Shown: positions 7,927-16,049 of the stretch, piece by piece
Layout: every line of letters begins with the position of its first letter
Numbering within the stretch: the stretch's first letter is position 1
NCBI GenBank assembly: GCA_002496725.1
Contig: DALI01000076.1
Span: 1 to 20,206 of the forward strand
DNA: 20,206 nt
Direction of reading: 5' to 3'
DNA from: Euryarchaeota archaeon UBA181
GTDB taxonomy: Archaea; Thermoplasmatota; Poseidoniia; Poseidoniales; Thalassarchaeaceae
Notes under the pieces: generated by a model
Seen by the model: the letters and a program-made list of their open reading frames with translations, nothing else
The model's database searches: none
What the model was told of the DNA's origin: nothing
Made by a program: the position numbers and the translations under genes

Positions 7927-10383
7927 TCATTGAGACAGGTCTTTGACTTTCTCGACCAAGTCCATATTCCTTAATCTTAAAATGCCTACGGGGACCATTG
8001 CTATAGATAGCAATAATACCACTGAAATGAGCTGGAAAGCGACATTTGGAACTAGAACCACCGGGAAGTAGAATTGCCATGTTGAGAATTCTGCCGCCAG
8101 ACCTATGGCGCCTCCAAAGGCGAATATAACTCCAAATAGTCCCCCTATAAGGCCAATGATGACACTCTCGAACAGAAGCATTACTGAAAGGCTTCCAGTG
8201 GATGCTCCCAAGACTCTCAAAGTAGCTAATTCAAAATCCCTCTCAGTGAGATTCATGACCATAGTATTGAACATCACCGCTAGAGTGAATATGAATCCCA
8301 ATCCCATTACAGCGCCCAAGACTTGCGTTTGTTGATCGAGTAGCGATCCTATTCCCCTAAGAAGTGAGTCTCTCTCTTGGATTCCACTGGATAATGTGCC
8401 GAGCTCCTCATCGATGGAAACCCCCTCTGGCAGTTCTAGGTATACTGACGTAGCGTTGAATCCAATTATTCCTGCTAAATCTGTCTGGAGGAAGAACATA
8501 GTTCTCGAAATCTCTCCTCTTACGGAACCTACAATATCTACTTCCAATTCGTTACCAGATATTGATATCAATTGTCTATCTCCCACTTTCCATCCAGTCA
8601 TTTGTAATGATCCCTCATCCATCATGACCTCTGTTATCTCGGTATTTGGAACAGGTTCTGAACCACTAATAATATCCGTTTTCCTCATTGATTCACCATC
8701 TCCGAAACCTCCTAGTCCTACCAATACGAAGTTTCTCTGTAGTTCTGAAGAGTCGATTAGGGTTCCGATAGGGGCCTCGATAATTATCTCATATGAGACG
8801 TCTCTATCTATGGCCCATTCTACGACTGTGGATTCCCCCTCAGGTTGAACGAAAACCTGCGCATCCCAAGTTTGCCCCTCTCTCAAACCCCCTACAATAG
8901 TATCATTCAGTGCGACGGTCATCATCTGAATCGAGCCCGCCAGCATCAGTGATATTCCAATGGCAAGGAATGTCATCCCGAGTCTCGCTGGCTTCCTGAG
9001 ACTCGAGCGAACTGAGAGCCCCAGGAGAGTTGGCATCCAGCCTGTTAGTGACTGCAGATAGTTTGATCCAACTCTGATTTCAGAGCCTCCTCCAAGAGCA
9101 TTCAGGGGATCTATCCTAGTGGCCTTCCATGCAGGATAGACTCCAGAAATGAAAACAATTGACATTGTGATACCCATAGTTGAAAGGTATAGTTCACTGG
9201 GTATTTCCCTCTCGATTATCGGTATTCCAACTATTCCCTCATAGAAATCCAGCATTCCATTCATGCCGTATGGTCCGGCTATCGATCCGAGTAGACAGCC
9301 GATTCCACCAATTGCCAAAGGAGCTATCAGATATCCCGACATTATTGAATTCCTAGGTAGTCCTAAGGTCCTAAGGATGGCGATCTCACGAGTCTGGCTC
9401 TGAACCAGCCTCTGCAAGCTTAGAGCGATTGTTATTGCTGCGATCAGTTGTATTAGAACAGTGAACGGAGCGGCCATTTTCTTGGACCCCTCTAGGTCTA
9501 ATCTCATGATCTCGACGGCATCGACCTGCCCCCTATCCCTTATTCGGCCATCTAGGCCATTTTCATCCATGGAATTGACGATTGCATCCTTTACTCCGTC
9601 TAACTCCTCTCCCTCGTTCAGCTCAGTATCAGAAAGATCGAAGGATGGAGTTCCCGATATATCTAGAATTATGTTATTAGCAGATCCCTGCGACAGGCCT
9701 GAAAGCCTCTCCATTCCAGAACTGGATAGGTAGCCGATGACTAACTCGCCTGATTCAGGGGGGAACAGAGATCCTTCTTGAGCCATGTAGATATGCAAGG
9801 GATGGTATGCGAATCCAACTATTGTGAAGTTCATGCTTCCATCTCCAACCCCGATGGTTACTACATCTTGTAGATCTAGGGAAAGCGCCTCCCTAACATG
9901 CTCGTCAATCACAATCTCATCATCTGCCTCAGCTGGCATCCCTTGAGAGTGCCCCTCGGGGAACCATGTCTTGTCCACCTCGGAGTCGTGGGGTATTCCA
10001 TGCCATACGGAGTTGATGATTTTCTGACCAGAATCAGTCATGTGGAACATCGCACCATTCATCACAATCCTGCCCTCGCATTGATCCAAGGATTCAGATC
10101 CCTCGGGCCATGAAGATTCAATCTCCGAGCAGAGAGATTGAACCTGTTCACCGGACCAAACAGCACTCCTATTGTCAATCCAGATATCCGCTAGATTGCT
10201 TCCTGAATCACTGTCCTCATACACTGAGTCATACATAGGCCCTATATTTGCCGAGTATCCTCCAAATGTTATACCTGCAAAAACACCAACGAAAATCATA
10301 CCGATTACAGCAGACAGTCTGAGTTTGGTCCTCCAAAGACTCCTTGCGAGTCTCTTGTTCAGTAAATTTGAGGGGCCGAACAT
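7927..10383 (-). CDS. ABC transporter permease with two FtsX domains (MacB/LolC-like)
   Basis: Large membrane permease of the MacB/LolCDE/FtsX type. A first helix (about 22-42) leads into an extracellular domain (about 45-300) containing C85 and C102. A first FtsX core with three helices follows at about 305-425, with the cytoplasmic coupling motif REIAILRTLGLPRNSI (332-347). A second unit repeats the plan: helix 467-490, extracellular domain 500-685, and an FtsX core at 687-805 with RDFELATLRVLGASTGSL (715-732). The protein is thus a tandem duplication of the four-helix unit, the form seen in archaeal and Gram-positive DUF214-type permeases. It starts nine bases after its ATPase partner, with GAGGT before the ATG. 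It probably moves lipoproteins, lipids or peptides, or acts as a mechanotransmission device; the substrate is unknown. Confidence 0.92.
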   Translation of the reverse strand: MFGPSNLLNKRLARSLWRTKLRLSAVIGMIFVGVFAGITFGGYSANIGPMYDSVYEDSDSGSNLADIWIDNRSAVWSGEQVQSLCSEIESSWPEGSESLDQCEGRIVMNGAMFHMTDSGQKIINSVWHGIPHDSEVDKTWFPEGHSQGMPAEADDEIVIDEHVREALSLDLQDVVTIGVGDGSMNFTIVGFAYHPLHIYMAQEGSLFPPESGELVIGYLSSSGMERLSGLSQGSANNIILDISGTPSFDLSDTELNEGEELDGVKDAIVNSMDENGLDGRIRDRGQVDAVEIMRLDLEGSKKMAAPFTVLIQLIAAITIALSLQRLVQSQTREIAILRTLGLPRNSIMSGYLIAPLAIGGIGCLLGSIAGPYGMNGMLDFYEGIVGIPIIEREIPSELYLSTMGITMSIVFISGVYPAWKATRIDPLNALGGGSEIRVGSNYLQSLTGWMPTLLGLSVRSSLRKPARLGMTFLAIGISLMLAGSIQMMTVALNDTIVGGLREGQTWDAQVFVQPEGESTVVEWAIDRDVSYEIIIEAPIGTLIDSSELQRNFVLVGLGGFGDGESMRKTDIISGSEPVPNTEITEVMMDEGSLQMTGWKVGDRQLISISGNELEVDIVGSVRGEISRTMFFLQTDLAGIIGFNATSVYLELPEGVSIDEELGTLSSGIQERDSLLRGIGSLLDQQTQVLGAVMGLGFIFTLAVMFNTMVMNLTERDFELATLRVLGASTGSLSVMLLFESVIIGLIGGLFGVIFAFGGAIGLAAEFSTWQFYFPVVLVPNVAFQLISVVLLLSIAMVPVGILRLRNMDLVEKVKDLSQ

Positions 10384-10392
10384 TCTTCTACC

Positions 10393-11241
10393 TCAAGAAA
10401 TGGTTATTTTCTCGCTTTTCTTTGTCTTTTCGTCAGAGACTATTCGGCCACTATCTATCCTGATAACCCTAGTTGCATATCTGACTAGGGATTCGTCATG
10501 GGTGACTAGGACACATGTGATGTTCTCCTTCTCACAGGCCTCGACGAGAACTTGCATCACCTTGTCGGAGGTCTCAGTATCTAGATTTCCTGTAAGTTCG
10601 TCACCCAGAAGAAGAGTGGGCCTCTTGGCTATGCTTCTGGCTATAGCAACCCTTTGTTGCTGACCTCCACTAATCTCCCCAGGGAACCTGTCTCTTTCAG
10701 TGTGTAGTCCGACTAATCGAAGAAGCTCCTCTGCCCTAGATTTATCCTTGTTCCCAGCTAGCTCCTGAATAAGCGATACGTTCTCAATTACTGTTAGATC
10801 CTGGAGCAGATTGAAGAATTGGAAGACATATCCGATGTTATCTCTCCTGAACGATGTCATCTGCTCGTTCGCCTTGGCCTCGGGCCTAGAGTGAGTGAAG
10901 TACTCCATCGGGGCCAGAAAGATGCTGAGTATCCAATCCATGAGCCTTATGATCAGTGACTCAAGTGAGGCCCGGTTCTTCATATCGGCCCCAATTCTGA
11001 TCCTCTTCTTTTCCTCTGGGGCCGCCGGAACATACTTGCGGTCGAAAATGTAGGTCCCGGACGTGGGTGAGTCCAATGCGGATAAGCAATTCAGAAGTGT
11101 TGTCTTTCCTGAGCCTGATGGCCCCAATAGTAGTACCCTCTCTCCCTCGCTAATCTCGACATTAATCCCATCTAGGGCCTTCACAGTTCCAGCGGGAGTT
11201 TCGTAGTATCTCTTCAGATTGGTCATTTTCAGAAGTGTCAT
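10393..11241 (-). CDS. ABC transporter ATPase (LolD/MacB type) with an insertion
   Basis: ATPase partner of the double-FtsX permease. Walker A is GPSGSGKTT (40-48), the Q-loop is YVFQ (Q141), the signature is EISGGQQQRVAIAR (189-202), Walker B is LLLGDELTGNLD (210-221; Leu replaces the usual Pro of DEPTGNLD), and the switch His is H248 in VTHDE. Family members have about 30-40 residues between the Gly-rich turn after Walker A and the Q-loop. Here residues about 75-132 are longer and include the hydrophobic stretch LIIRLMDWILSIFLAPMEYF, which is unusual in a soluble subunit. A Lys-rich tail ends the protein. The ATG at 11241 lacks a clear ribosome site; M6 at 11226 is an alternative. Family call is firm. 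Confidence 0.93.
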   Translation of the reverse strand: MTLLKMTNLKRYYETPAGTVKALDGINVEISEGERVLLLGPSGSGKTTLLNCLSALDSPTSGTYIFDRKYVPAAPEEKKRIRIGADMKNRASLESLIIRLMDWILSIFLAPMEYFTHSRPEAKANEQMTSFRRDNIGYVFQFFNLLQDLTVIENVSLIQELAGNKDKSRAEELLRLVGLHTERDRFPGEISGGQQQRVAIARSIAKRPTLLLGDELTGNLDTETSDKVMQVLVEACEKENITCVLVTHDESLVRYATRVIRIDSGRIVSDEKTKKSEKITIS

Positions 11242-11265
11242 GCTAACAAAGTTGCCACTAAGCCA

Positions 11266-11300
11266 ATGGCTATCTATGTAACCTCTATGGCTAACTATAT
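11266..11300. repeat. Two near-identical 14-base direct repeats, 21-base period
   Basis: ATGGCTATCTATGT (11266-11279) and ATGGCTAACTATAT (11287-11300) match at 12 of 14 positions. They lie in the 62-base spacer upstream of the ABC ATPase gene. The period equals about two DNA turns, so a tandem operator is possible. No regulator is identified. Confidence 0.35.
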
Positions 11301-11303
11301 CGC

Positions 11304-13580
11304 TCAGTCCTTTCTAGTGGCCACTGCCGCACCTAGAAGGGCCATAGCACCAAGAAGGGCTCCGAATCCTGGAACTCCCGGAGCTATCGCATCGGACTCA
11401 TCAGTGTAGGCATCTGCCCATGTATCCCAGATTGCGGCCGTAAGCCCGTGTGTGTCGTCAATGGATAATGTATCGCCAGCAGAGACCATACCATCCATGT
11501 CCACATCATCGAAGATGAATGTAATATCGCCTTCATTGGTGGTTGCGACACCTGATTCCAGAGATGCTGAGGCTATGACAGTACAGTCGCCCATACTATC
11601 CGATTCCACTCCCTCGCAGTCGATGAACCTGAGTTCGAAGTCGCTGATTGGAGCTGTGAATGTCATGTTGTCAGCAACAGTTCCAGACCTTGGGCCAGAA
11701 TCATCATGTGCATCATCTCCGTGATCATCATCATTGTCATCATCATCTGCCATCATCTCATAGTAAAAAGACTCAAATTCATAGTAATCCAGGCTATCGC
11801 TAGTATCATTGTCATACATTTCAAACATGTATGAGATATCATCGACTTGATCTTCGGGAATACTATTCACTTCCACGTATTCATCTACTGTGATATGACC
11901 ATCTCCATCTGCATCAAAGTAGTTGAAGTAATCATCCATACTCAAATCATTGCCACCACCAGGCATCATTCCTACTAGGTTGTCAATGAAGCACTCCAAT
12001 TCGTTAGTATCGATGAGATCAACGGGATCGTCATAGTCACATAAGTCGATCATGTCTTCGACATCCTCAGTAGTTAGGAATGATTGGTCCGAGTCTAACG
12101 GAGCGTCAGAGTTCTCGTTGTTCCAATATGTGACGAACTCATCTTGAGACATGTAGCCGTCTCCATCTGAATCTGTCATGTACATTAAATCCTCTGGAGA
12201 AGGCGGTCCATCGTCGTCCCCTTCATCACCTTGGTCGTCGTCAGAGCCGTCATTGTCATACTCGTCAGAGCCATCTCCGCAGTCGTCCCAGCCATCGTTG
12301 ACATAATCCATGGGAACCTCATCCCCATTATCGCAGACGAACATATCTAGATCGTTATCAGAGTCCCCCTGATCGTGACCGTCATGGTCATCATCATGGC
12401 TATCGTCATCATCGTGATCCTCTAGGAACCAGATAGGTATGGACGTTCTTGGCAGAGTCTCGTCAACCTCGATTACTACCGCATCGCCCCACATCACCGT
12501 GAATGAGGTAGAGGTGATATTGGTGCCATCATCCATATTCATCTCATAGGACATCAACTCATCTGACTCGTCAAGTACTATGTGCATCTCTGTACTCATT
12601 CCACCCTCAGTGAATGACATTGACATTGACTGAGAGCCGTCAGAAGAGTCGAAGCTGAAGCTAGTGTTCGTACCTTCTGGCATCTCAGAGTCATCGCCTT
12701 GGCCGTCATCTACAGTTACTGGAAGCCAGTCTAGACCTGCGTCCTCACAGTCCCCTGGAGTCAGGATATCGTCTACTAACTCCCAACTATTTTCATCGAA
12801 ACATACCATCATGAAGTTGACATCGCAACCATCATCATCGTTATTCTCGCAGTAGTCAGTCGTAAAATTCTGACACTCAATACTGTCTGGCCCGGAATCA
12901 CATTCTTGTGAATTGCAAGGGTTTTCCATGTTACCATAGTCGAATGGGCAAATGTCATTGATTCCGTCTCCATTAAAGTCAACAAAATCGTGACCATCGT
13001 CATTCCCCCCCATATCTAGGTCATCTTCGGAAGGACTGTTCTCGAGCATAATGTGGACCATGTCCATTATTGACCCCTCGGCGTCCCTAGTCTGGACACT
13101 GATTGTCTCGGCTTCCTCCATCATCATTCCACTGGAGGTAGAGTGTATATTCACGATCTGACCGACTTGAATGACCTGGTGGTCAATGGCAATCATAGAG
13201 GATACAGACAGAACCGTTCTCACCATAGCAGAGTCCGTAGCGAGATCGACCATCACGTGCTCCTCCATCAGGATATCTATCTGGCCACCCATGTCCTCAT
13301 TGAACTGACTCATGGATGTGATAGTTGAGTACCCGGCCCTAGGCGTCTCGTTGAGCATCTCATCGATTGACATCTGGCCATCCATGGCTCCCATGAACTG
13401 CTCCATTGATGCCATGTAGAAGCAGTCCCCGAATGCCTCCAGAGTGGCATTCTCATCATAGTTTCCTGCATTCTCATCCATACACCCAAGCACATCATCA
13501 ATTAGCTCCTCACTCAAGCATCCTGAGAGTGATGTTGCGATTAGAAGTAGGCTGGCGATTAGAGCATTAACTCTGTTCAT
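11304..13580 (-). CDS. Large acidic secreted lipoprotein with EF-hands and a PGF-CTERM-like tail
   Basis: Exported cell-surface protein of unknown function. A signal peptide ends in a lipobox LSGC (C21). Residues 33-53 (CMDENAGNYDENATLEAFGDC) form a short Cys-bounded motif common in marine secreted proteins. A Cys-rich segment spans 211-278. Residues 388-412 and 611-627 are almost only Asp and His. Residues 413-440 (FVCDNGDEVP...DDCGDGSDE) resemble an LDL-receptor class A module. EF-hand loops lie at 470-481, 556-567 and 590-601, each with Asp at position 1 and Glu at 12. The C-terminus is PGVPGFG (734-740), then a hydrophobic helix and ATRKD, matching the PGF-CTERM sorting signal. It lies upstream of the FtsX-type ABC genes on the same strand. 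Ca2+ or other metal binding is likely. Confidence 0.85.
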   Translation of the reverse strand: MNRVNALIASLLLIATSLSGCLSEELIDDVLGCMDENAGNYDENATLEAFGDCFYMASMEQFMGAMDGQMSIDEMLNETPRAGYSTITSMSQFNEDMGGQIDILMEEHVMVDLATDSAMVRTVLSVSSMIAIDHQVIQVGQIVNIHSTSSGMMMEEAETISVQTRDAEGSIMDMVHIMLENSPSEDDLDMGGNDDGHDFVDFNGDGINDICPFDYGNMENPCNSQECDSGPDSIECQNFTTDYCENNDDDGCDVNFMMVCFDENSWELVDDILTPGDCEDAGLDWLPVTVDDGQGDDSEMPEGTNTSFSFDSSDGSQSMSMSFTEGGMSTEMHIVLDESDELMSYEMNMDDGTNITSTSFTVMWGDAVVIEVDETLPRTSIPIWFLEDHDDDDSHDDDHDGHDQGDSDNDLDMFVCDNGDEVPMDYVNDGWDDCGDGSDEYDNDGSDDDQGDEGDDDGPPSPEDLMYMTDSDGDGYMSQDEFVTYWNNENSDAPLDSDQSFLTTEDVEDMIDLCDYDDPVDLIDTNELECFIDNLVGMMPGGGNDLSMDDYFNYFDADGDGHITVDEYVEVNSIPEDQVDDISYMFEMYDNDTSDSLDYYEFESFYYEMMADDDDNDDDHGDDAHDDSGPRSGTVADNMTFTAPISDFELRFIDCEGVESDSMGDCTVIASASLESGVATTNEGDITFIFDDVDMDGMVSAGDTLSIDDTHGLTAAIWDTWADAYTDESDAIAPGVPGFGALLGAMALLGAAVATRKD

Positions 13581-13604
13581 GGAATATCGGAATTACCTCG
13601 ACTT

Positions 13605-13614
13605 ATGAAATATG
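13605..13614 (-). promoter_or_regulatory. TATA-like box for the acidic lipoprotein gene
   Basis: CATATTTCAT on the minus strand lies 25-34 bases before the ATG at 13580. This fits an archaeal promoter with a leaderless transcript. No ribosome site is seen before the ATG. Confidence 0.4.
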
Positions 13615-13647
13615 GGGCGGCATAGTATGTAATAAAGTGAGGCATTA

Positions 13648-13732
13648 TGGTGCAGGGGACAGGATTTGAACCTGCGAAGCACTACGCACTGGGACCTAAA
13701 CCCAGCCCCTTTGACCACTCGGGTACCCCTGC
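13648..13732 (-). tRNA. tRNA-Leu (anticodon UAG)
   Basis: Folded by eye. The acceptor stem GCAGGGG (13726-13732) pairs with CCCCTGC (13652-13658). The discriminator is A, and the 3' CCA is encoded (13648-13650). The anticodon stem CTGGG/CCCAG holds the loop TTTAGGT, giving anticodon TAG. A long variable arm with a GC..GC stem follows, as expected for class II tRNA-Leu. The T arm is CAGG-TTCAAAT-CCTG. It reads CUA and other CUN codons. No intron is present. It lies between the lipoprotein gene and gpsA. Confidence 0.95.
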
Positions 13733-13825
13733 TTGACCTCACGCGAGCATTCATCAGTCAAGAACTCAACGTATGGGCCGATAAGTATCGAATAGGGTCT
13801 TAACCAGTGTTTGAGGCGACGGGGC

Positions 13826-14827
13826 ATGGCAAGGATTGGAGTAATAGGGCTGGGGAACTGGGGAACTGCCCTTGCCAAAGTATGGTGTGAAGATGGGCAT
13901 AATGTCCTTGGATGGACCATTGAGCAGGAAGTCTACGAGACTATGATGACCGATTCCGTGAATAAGAAGTACCTAGATGGGCACGTAATTCCGGATCTAC
14001 AAGTCACCATGGAGCTCTCTGATGTGATAGAGACTTGTGAGATACTGGTTCTTTCCCTCCCTAGTGGCGTTATTCTGGATATTGTGGATAGGATAGTAGC
14101 TAACTTGAGACCCTCACAGGTACTCCTGGACCTAGCCAAGGGACTGGCTCCAGAGGAAGAGGGGGGATCCGGACTTATATCGGACTCAATCGAGAAAAGA
14201 CTTGCTGGTGCTGGGAAGTCAAATCCAGTGATTGTTATGACTGGCCCAACTATCGCACCCGAGGTTGCTAGAGGGGTCATTACTACTGCCCTAGTGGCCT
14301 GTCACGATGAGAGTGTGGCTGATAGAATATCAAACAAGCTTTCAACCGAGACACTCTTCTTGGTTCCAGCGGATGACCCTAATGGTGCAGAGTTGTGGGG
14401 GGCGTACAAGAACTGCGTCGCCCTAGCATGCGGCCTTGTGGATGGCCTGAAGGATTCCATAGGTGGTGACAATCTGAAGGCTGCACTAGTCCTCAGAGGA
14501 TTCAGCGAGGGCATCTCACTCCTAGGGGCGATGGGGGCATCTCACTCCACTGCATTCGGACCTGCTGGACTTGGCGATCTATATGTCACAGCAACAAGCC
14601 CCAGGAGTAGAAATAGGACTCTGGGGGAGAAATTGGGATCTGGTAAAGGTCTTGACCAGGCATTAGAGGAGATGCACATGGTCGCAGAGGGCGTCAGGGC
14701 TACGAGAATGTTTCTGATGAGAGCACCCAAGTTGGGTATCGAAACACCGTTCATAAGGGCTCTTGGGGAGCTCTTAGATGGCGACATTGAAGCAGATGAG
14801 GCCGTAAAAAGAATGGTTGAATACTGA
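13826..14827 (+). CDS. gpsA: NAD(P)-dependent glycerol-3-phosphate dehydrogenase, bacterial type
   Basis: Reduces dihydroxyacetone phosphate to sn-glycerol-3-phosphate, the backbone of bacterial-type glycerolipids. The nucleotide motif is GLGNWGTALA (8-17). Further motifs are LAKGL (103-107, K105), GPTIAPEVARG (140-150), ELWGAYKNCVALACG (189-203, catalytic K195) and GLGDLYVTATSPRSRNRTLG (248-267). The full domain order of GpsA is present and the 333 aa length is typical. The ATG at 13826 gives the family opening MARIGVIGLG; a TTG 15 bases upstream would add five residues with no support. Most archaea instead make sn-glycerol-1-phosphate with the unrelated EgsA. Members of Marine Group II are reported to carry GpsA. 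Confidence 0.95.
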   Translation: MARIGVIGLGNWGTALAKVWCEDGHNVLGWTIEQEVYETMMTDSVNKKYLDGHVIPDLQVTMELSDVIETCEILVLSLPSGVILDIVDRIVANLRPSQVLLDLAKGLAPEEEGGSGLISDSIEKRLAGAGKSNPVIVMTGPTIAPEVARGVITTALVACHDESVADRISNKLSTETLFLVPADDPNGAELWGAYKNCVALACGLVDGLKDSIGGDNLKAALVLRGFSEGISLLGAMGASHSTAFGPAGLGDLYVTATSPRSRNRTLGEKLGSGKGLDQALEEMHMVAEGVRATRMFLMRAPKLGIETPFIRALGELLDGDIEADEAVKRMVEY

Positions 14828-14847
14828 TAGAATGAGAATAGGTTGAT

Positions 14848-15099
14848 TTGTCCCATCCCCTACCAGTGCCGATTGCCTTGTCTACAGAGGGACTAACAGA
14901 TTTCGAGAGTCGGCTTATCAGATGGATTTCATCGTCTGATTTTGTCGAAGTACCATGGTCGACCAAGAGGGCAGCTGAAGCGTTCAAGGTTGAGGAGGAG
15001 GAGGTTTACCAAGCTCTGGCCTCACTCACGGTAAAGGTACCGGAGAATATCCAGATTTTCTACGAGGATGGTGCAATCAGGATTGTTGCTGATTCCTAA
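14848..15099 (+). CDS. Small winged-helix-like protein, unknown function
   Basis: An 83-residue ORF just downstream of gpsA. I do not recognise a family. The composition looks coding: a helix at about 18-28 (DFESRLIRWIS), then a helix-turn-helix-like stretch (STKRAAEAFKVEEEEVYQAL, 38-57), then a beta-hairpin-like end (IQIFYEDGAIRIVA). This is the outline of a small winged helix. Start choice is uncertain. TTG 14848 has AGGTTGAT close upstream, while GTG 14866 and TTG 14878 are in frame. It ends 35 bases from the convergent permease gene. It could be a regulator or a small adaptor. Confidence 0.55.
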   Translation: MSHPLPVPIALSTEGLTDFESRLIRWISSSDFVEVPWSTKRAAEAFKVEEEEVYQALASLTVKVPENIQIFYEDGAIRIVADS

Positions 15100-15134
15100 T
15101 ATTATCGCAAACCACGATTAAAGACGTTTCACAA

Positions 15135-16049
15135 CTACAACCCGTCGGAGAAATCATCCGTCGCATCAGCACTCCGAACGATTCCAAGGAAAACTTCGGA
15201 CCATGAGGGTCTTCTAAGGTCGTCTTCCTCGTTGAAGAAAGACCTTGCATATATCGAAAAGAAGTCAATAATTAGAACCACCATGAAGATTATCAGAAGA
15301 TACGCTACGACCTTGTCGTACTGTAGGAACCTCAGGTACAAGTCGATGTAATACCCAATTCCTCCTGCTCCTACGATGCCAATAATTGTTCCAGATCTGA
15401 AGTTATACTCAAACATGAATATTGCATGAGATATCAAATCATTTGCAGACTCTGGAATGACTACATTTAGCGCAGTCTCTATCTTTGTCAGACCCATGGC
15501 ATCAGCAGCTTCCAAAGGGGTCTTCGTAAGTCCCTCTATTGCCTCATACTGTAGCTTGCCCAGATATCCAACCGTGTAAACTGTCATCGCTAAGGTTCCC
15601 GATAGGGGCCCCAGCCCAATTAGTATCACGAAGAATATAGCCCAAATCAGGCTAGGAAGGCTCCTAAATGCAGAGAGGATGAATCTGGAAGAGTATGAGA
15701 GCCACTTAGGACTGAGGTTCCTTGCCGCAGAAAGGGATAAGGGCAGAGATAGAGCCATTCCGAACACTGTTGAAACAAATGCTATCTTGATTGTCTCAAT
15801 GACTCCTATCCAAGCTGTGGAACAGGTGAACTCGAAAGGAGCTCTTGCAGTACATACTGGATATACTTGTGGCTCCAAGACACTCCAATCGGGCGGCCAT
15901 AGGGACTGATGGAAGAAATCGATAAGATTGGTGACTCCGCCTGTGAGTCTGCCCCAATCATTTACCATACCGTTCAGTACGAGGAAGGCTAGCATGAGCA
16001 TGAATGAGAACGATGTCGCTAGAATTTTGCCATCGATTGCAGTCCTCAT
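15135..16049 (-). CDS. phnE: ABC permease, PhnE family
   Basis: Inner-membrane permease of the PhnE type, the channel for the PhnC-like ATPase and the transferrin-like binding lipoprotein encoded upstream. About six helices are seen near 12-28, 82-105, 122-145, 148-168, 207-233 and 247-267. The extracytoplasmic loop between the first two holds C66 and C76. The ATPase-coupling EAA region is at 169-198 (EAIEGLTKTPLEAADAMG...), followed by the family motif FRSGTIIGIVGAGGIG (217-232). The 304 aa length is slightly above PhnE of E. coli type systems owing to the loop and an acidic tail. The ATG overlaps the phnC stop (ATGA), so the two are co-translated. The PhnE fold does not fix the substrate. 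The neighbours point to iron rather than phosphonate. Confidence 0.9.
   Translation of the reverse strand: MRTAIDGKILATSFSFMLMLAFLVLNGMVNDWGRLTGGVTNLIDFFHQSLWPPDWSVLEPQVYPVCTARAPFEFTCSTAWIGVIETIKIAFVSTVFGMALSLPLSLSAARNLSPKWLSYSSRFILSAFRSLPSLIWAIFFVILIGLGPLSGTLAMTVYTVGYLGKLQYEAIEGLTKTPLEAADAMGLTKIETALNVVIPESANDLISHAIFMFEYNFRSGTIIGIVGAGGIGYYIDLYLRFLQYDKVVAYLLIIFMVVLIIDFFSIYARSFFNEEDDLRRPSWSEVFLGIVRSADATDDFSDGL

Noticed and set aside
8396..8848. 150-residue plus-strand ORF.
   Set aside because: Shadow of the FtsX permease gene, with low-complexity Ser/Pro composition and no motif.
10172..10663. 163-residue plus-strand ORF spanning the permease and ATPase junction.
   Set aside because: It runs antisense across two well-supported genes and has no recognisable domain.
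11700..12430. Repetitive TCATCG/ATCATC tracts looking like a tandem repeat or CRISPR-like array.
   Set aside because: The period is irregular and the tracts encode Asp/His runs of the acidic lipoprotein in frame. No repeat-spacer structure exists in the window.
13781..13800. ATAAGTATCG as a TATA box for gpsA or for the tRNA on the other strand.
   Set aside because: It lies about 45-50 bases from both gene starts, too far for a clear call, and the match is weak.
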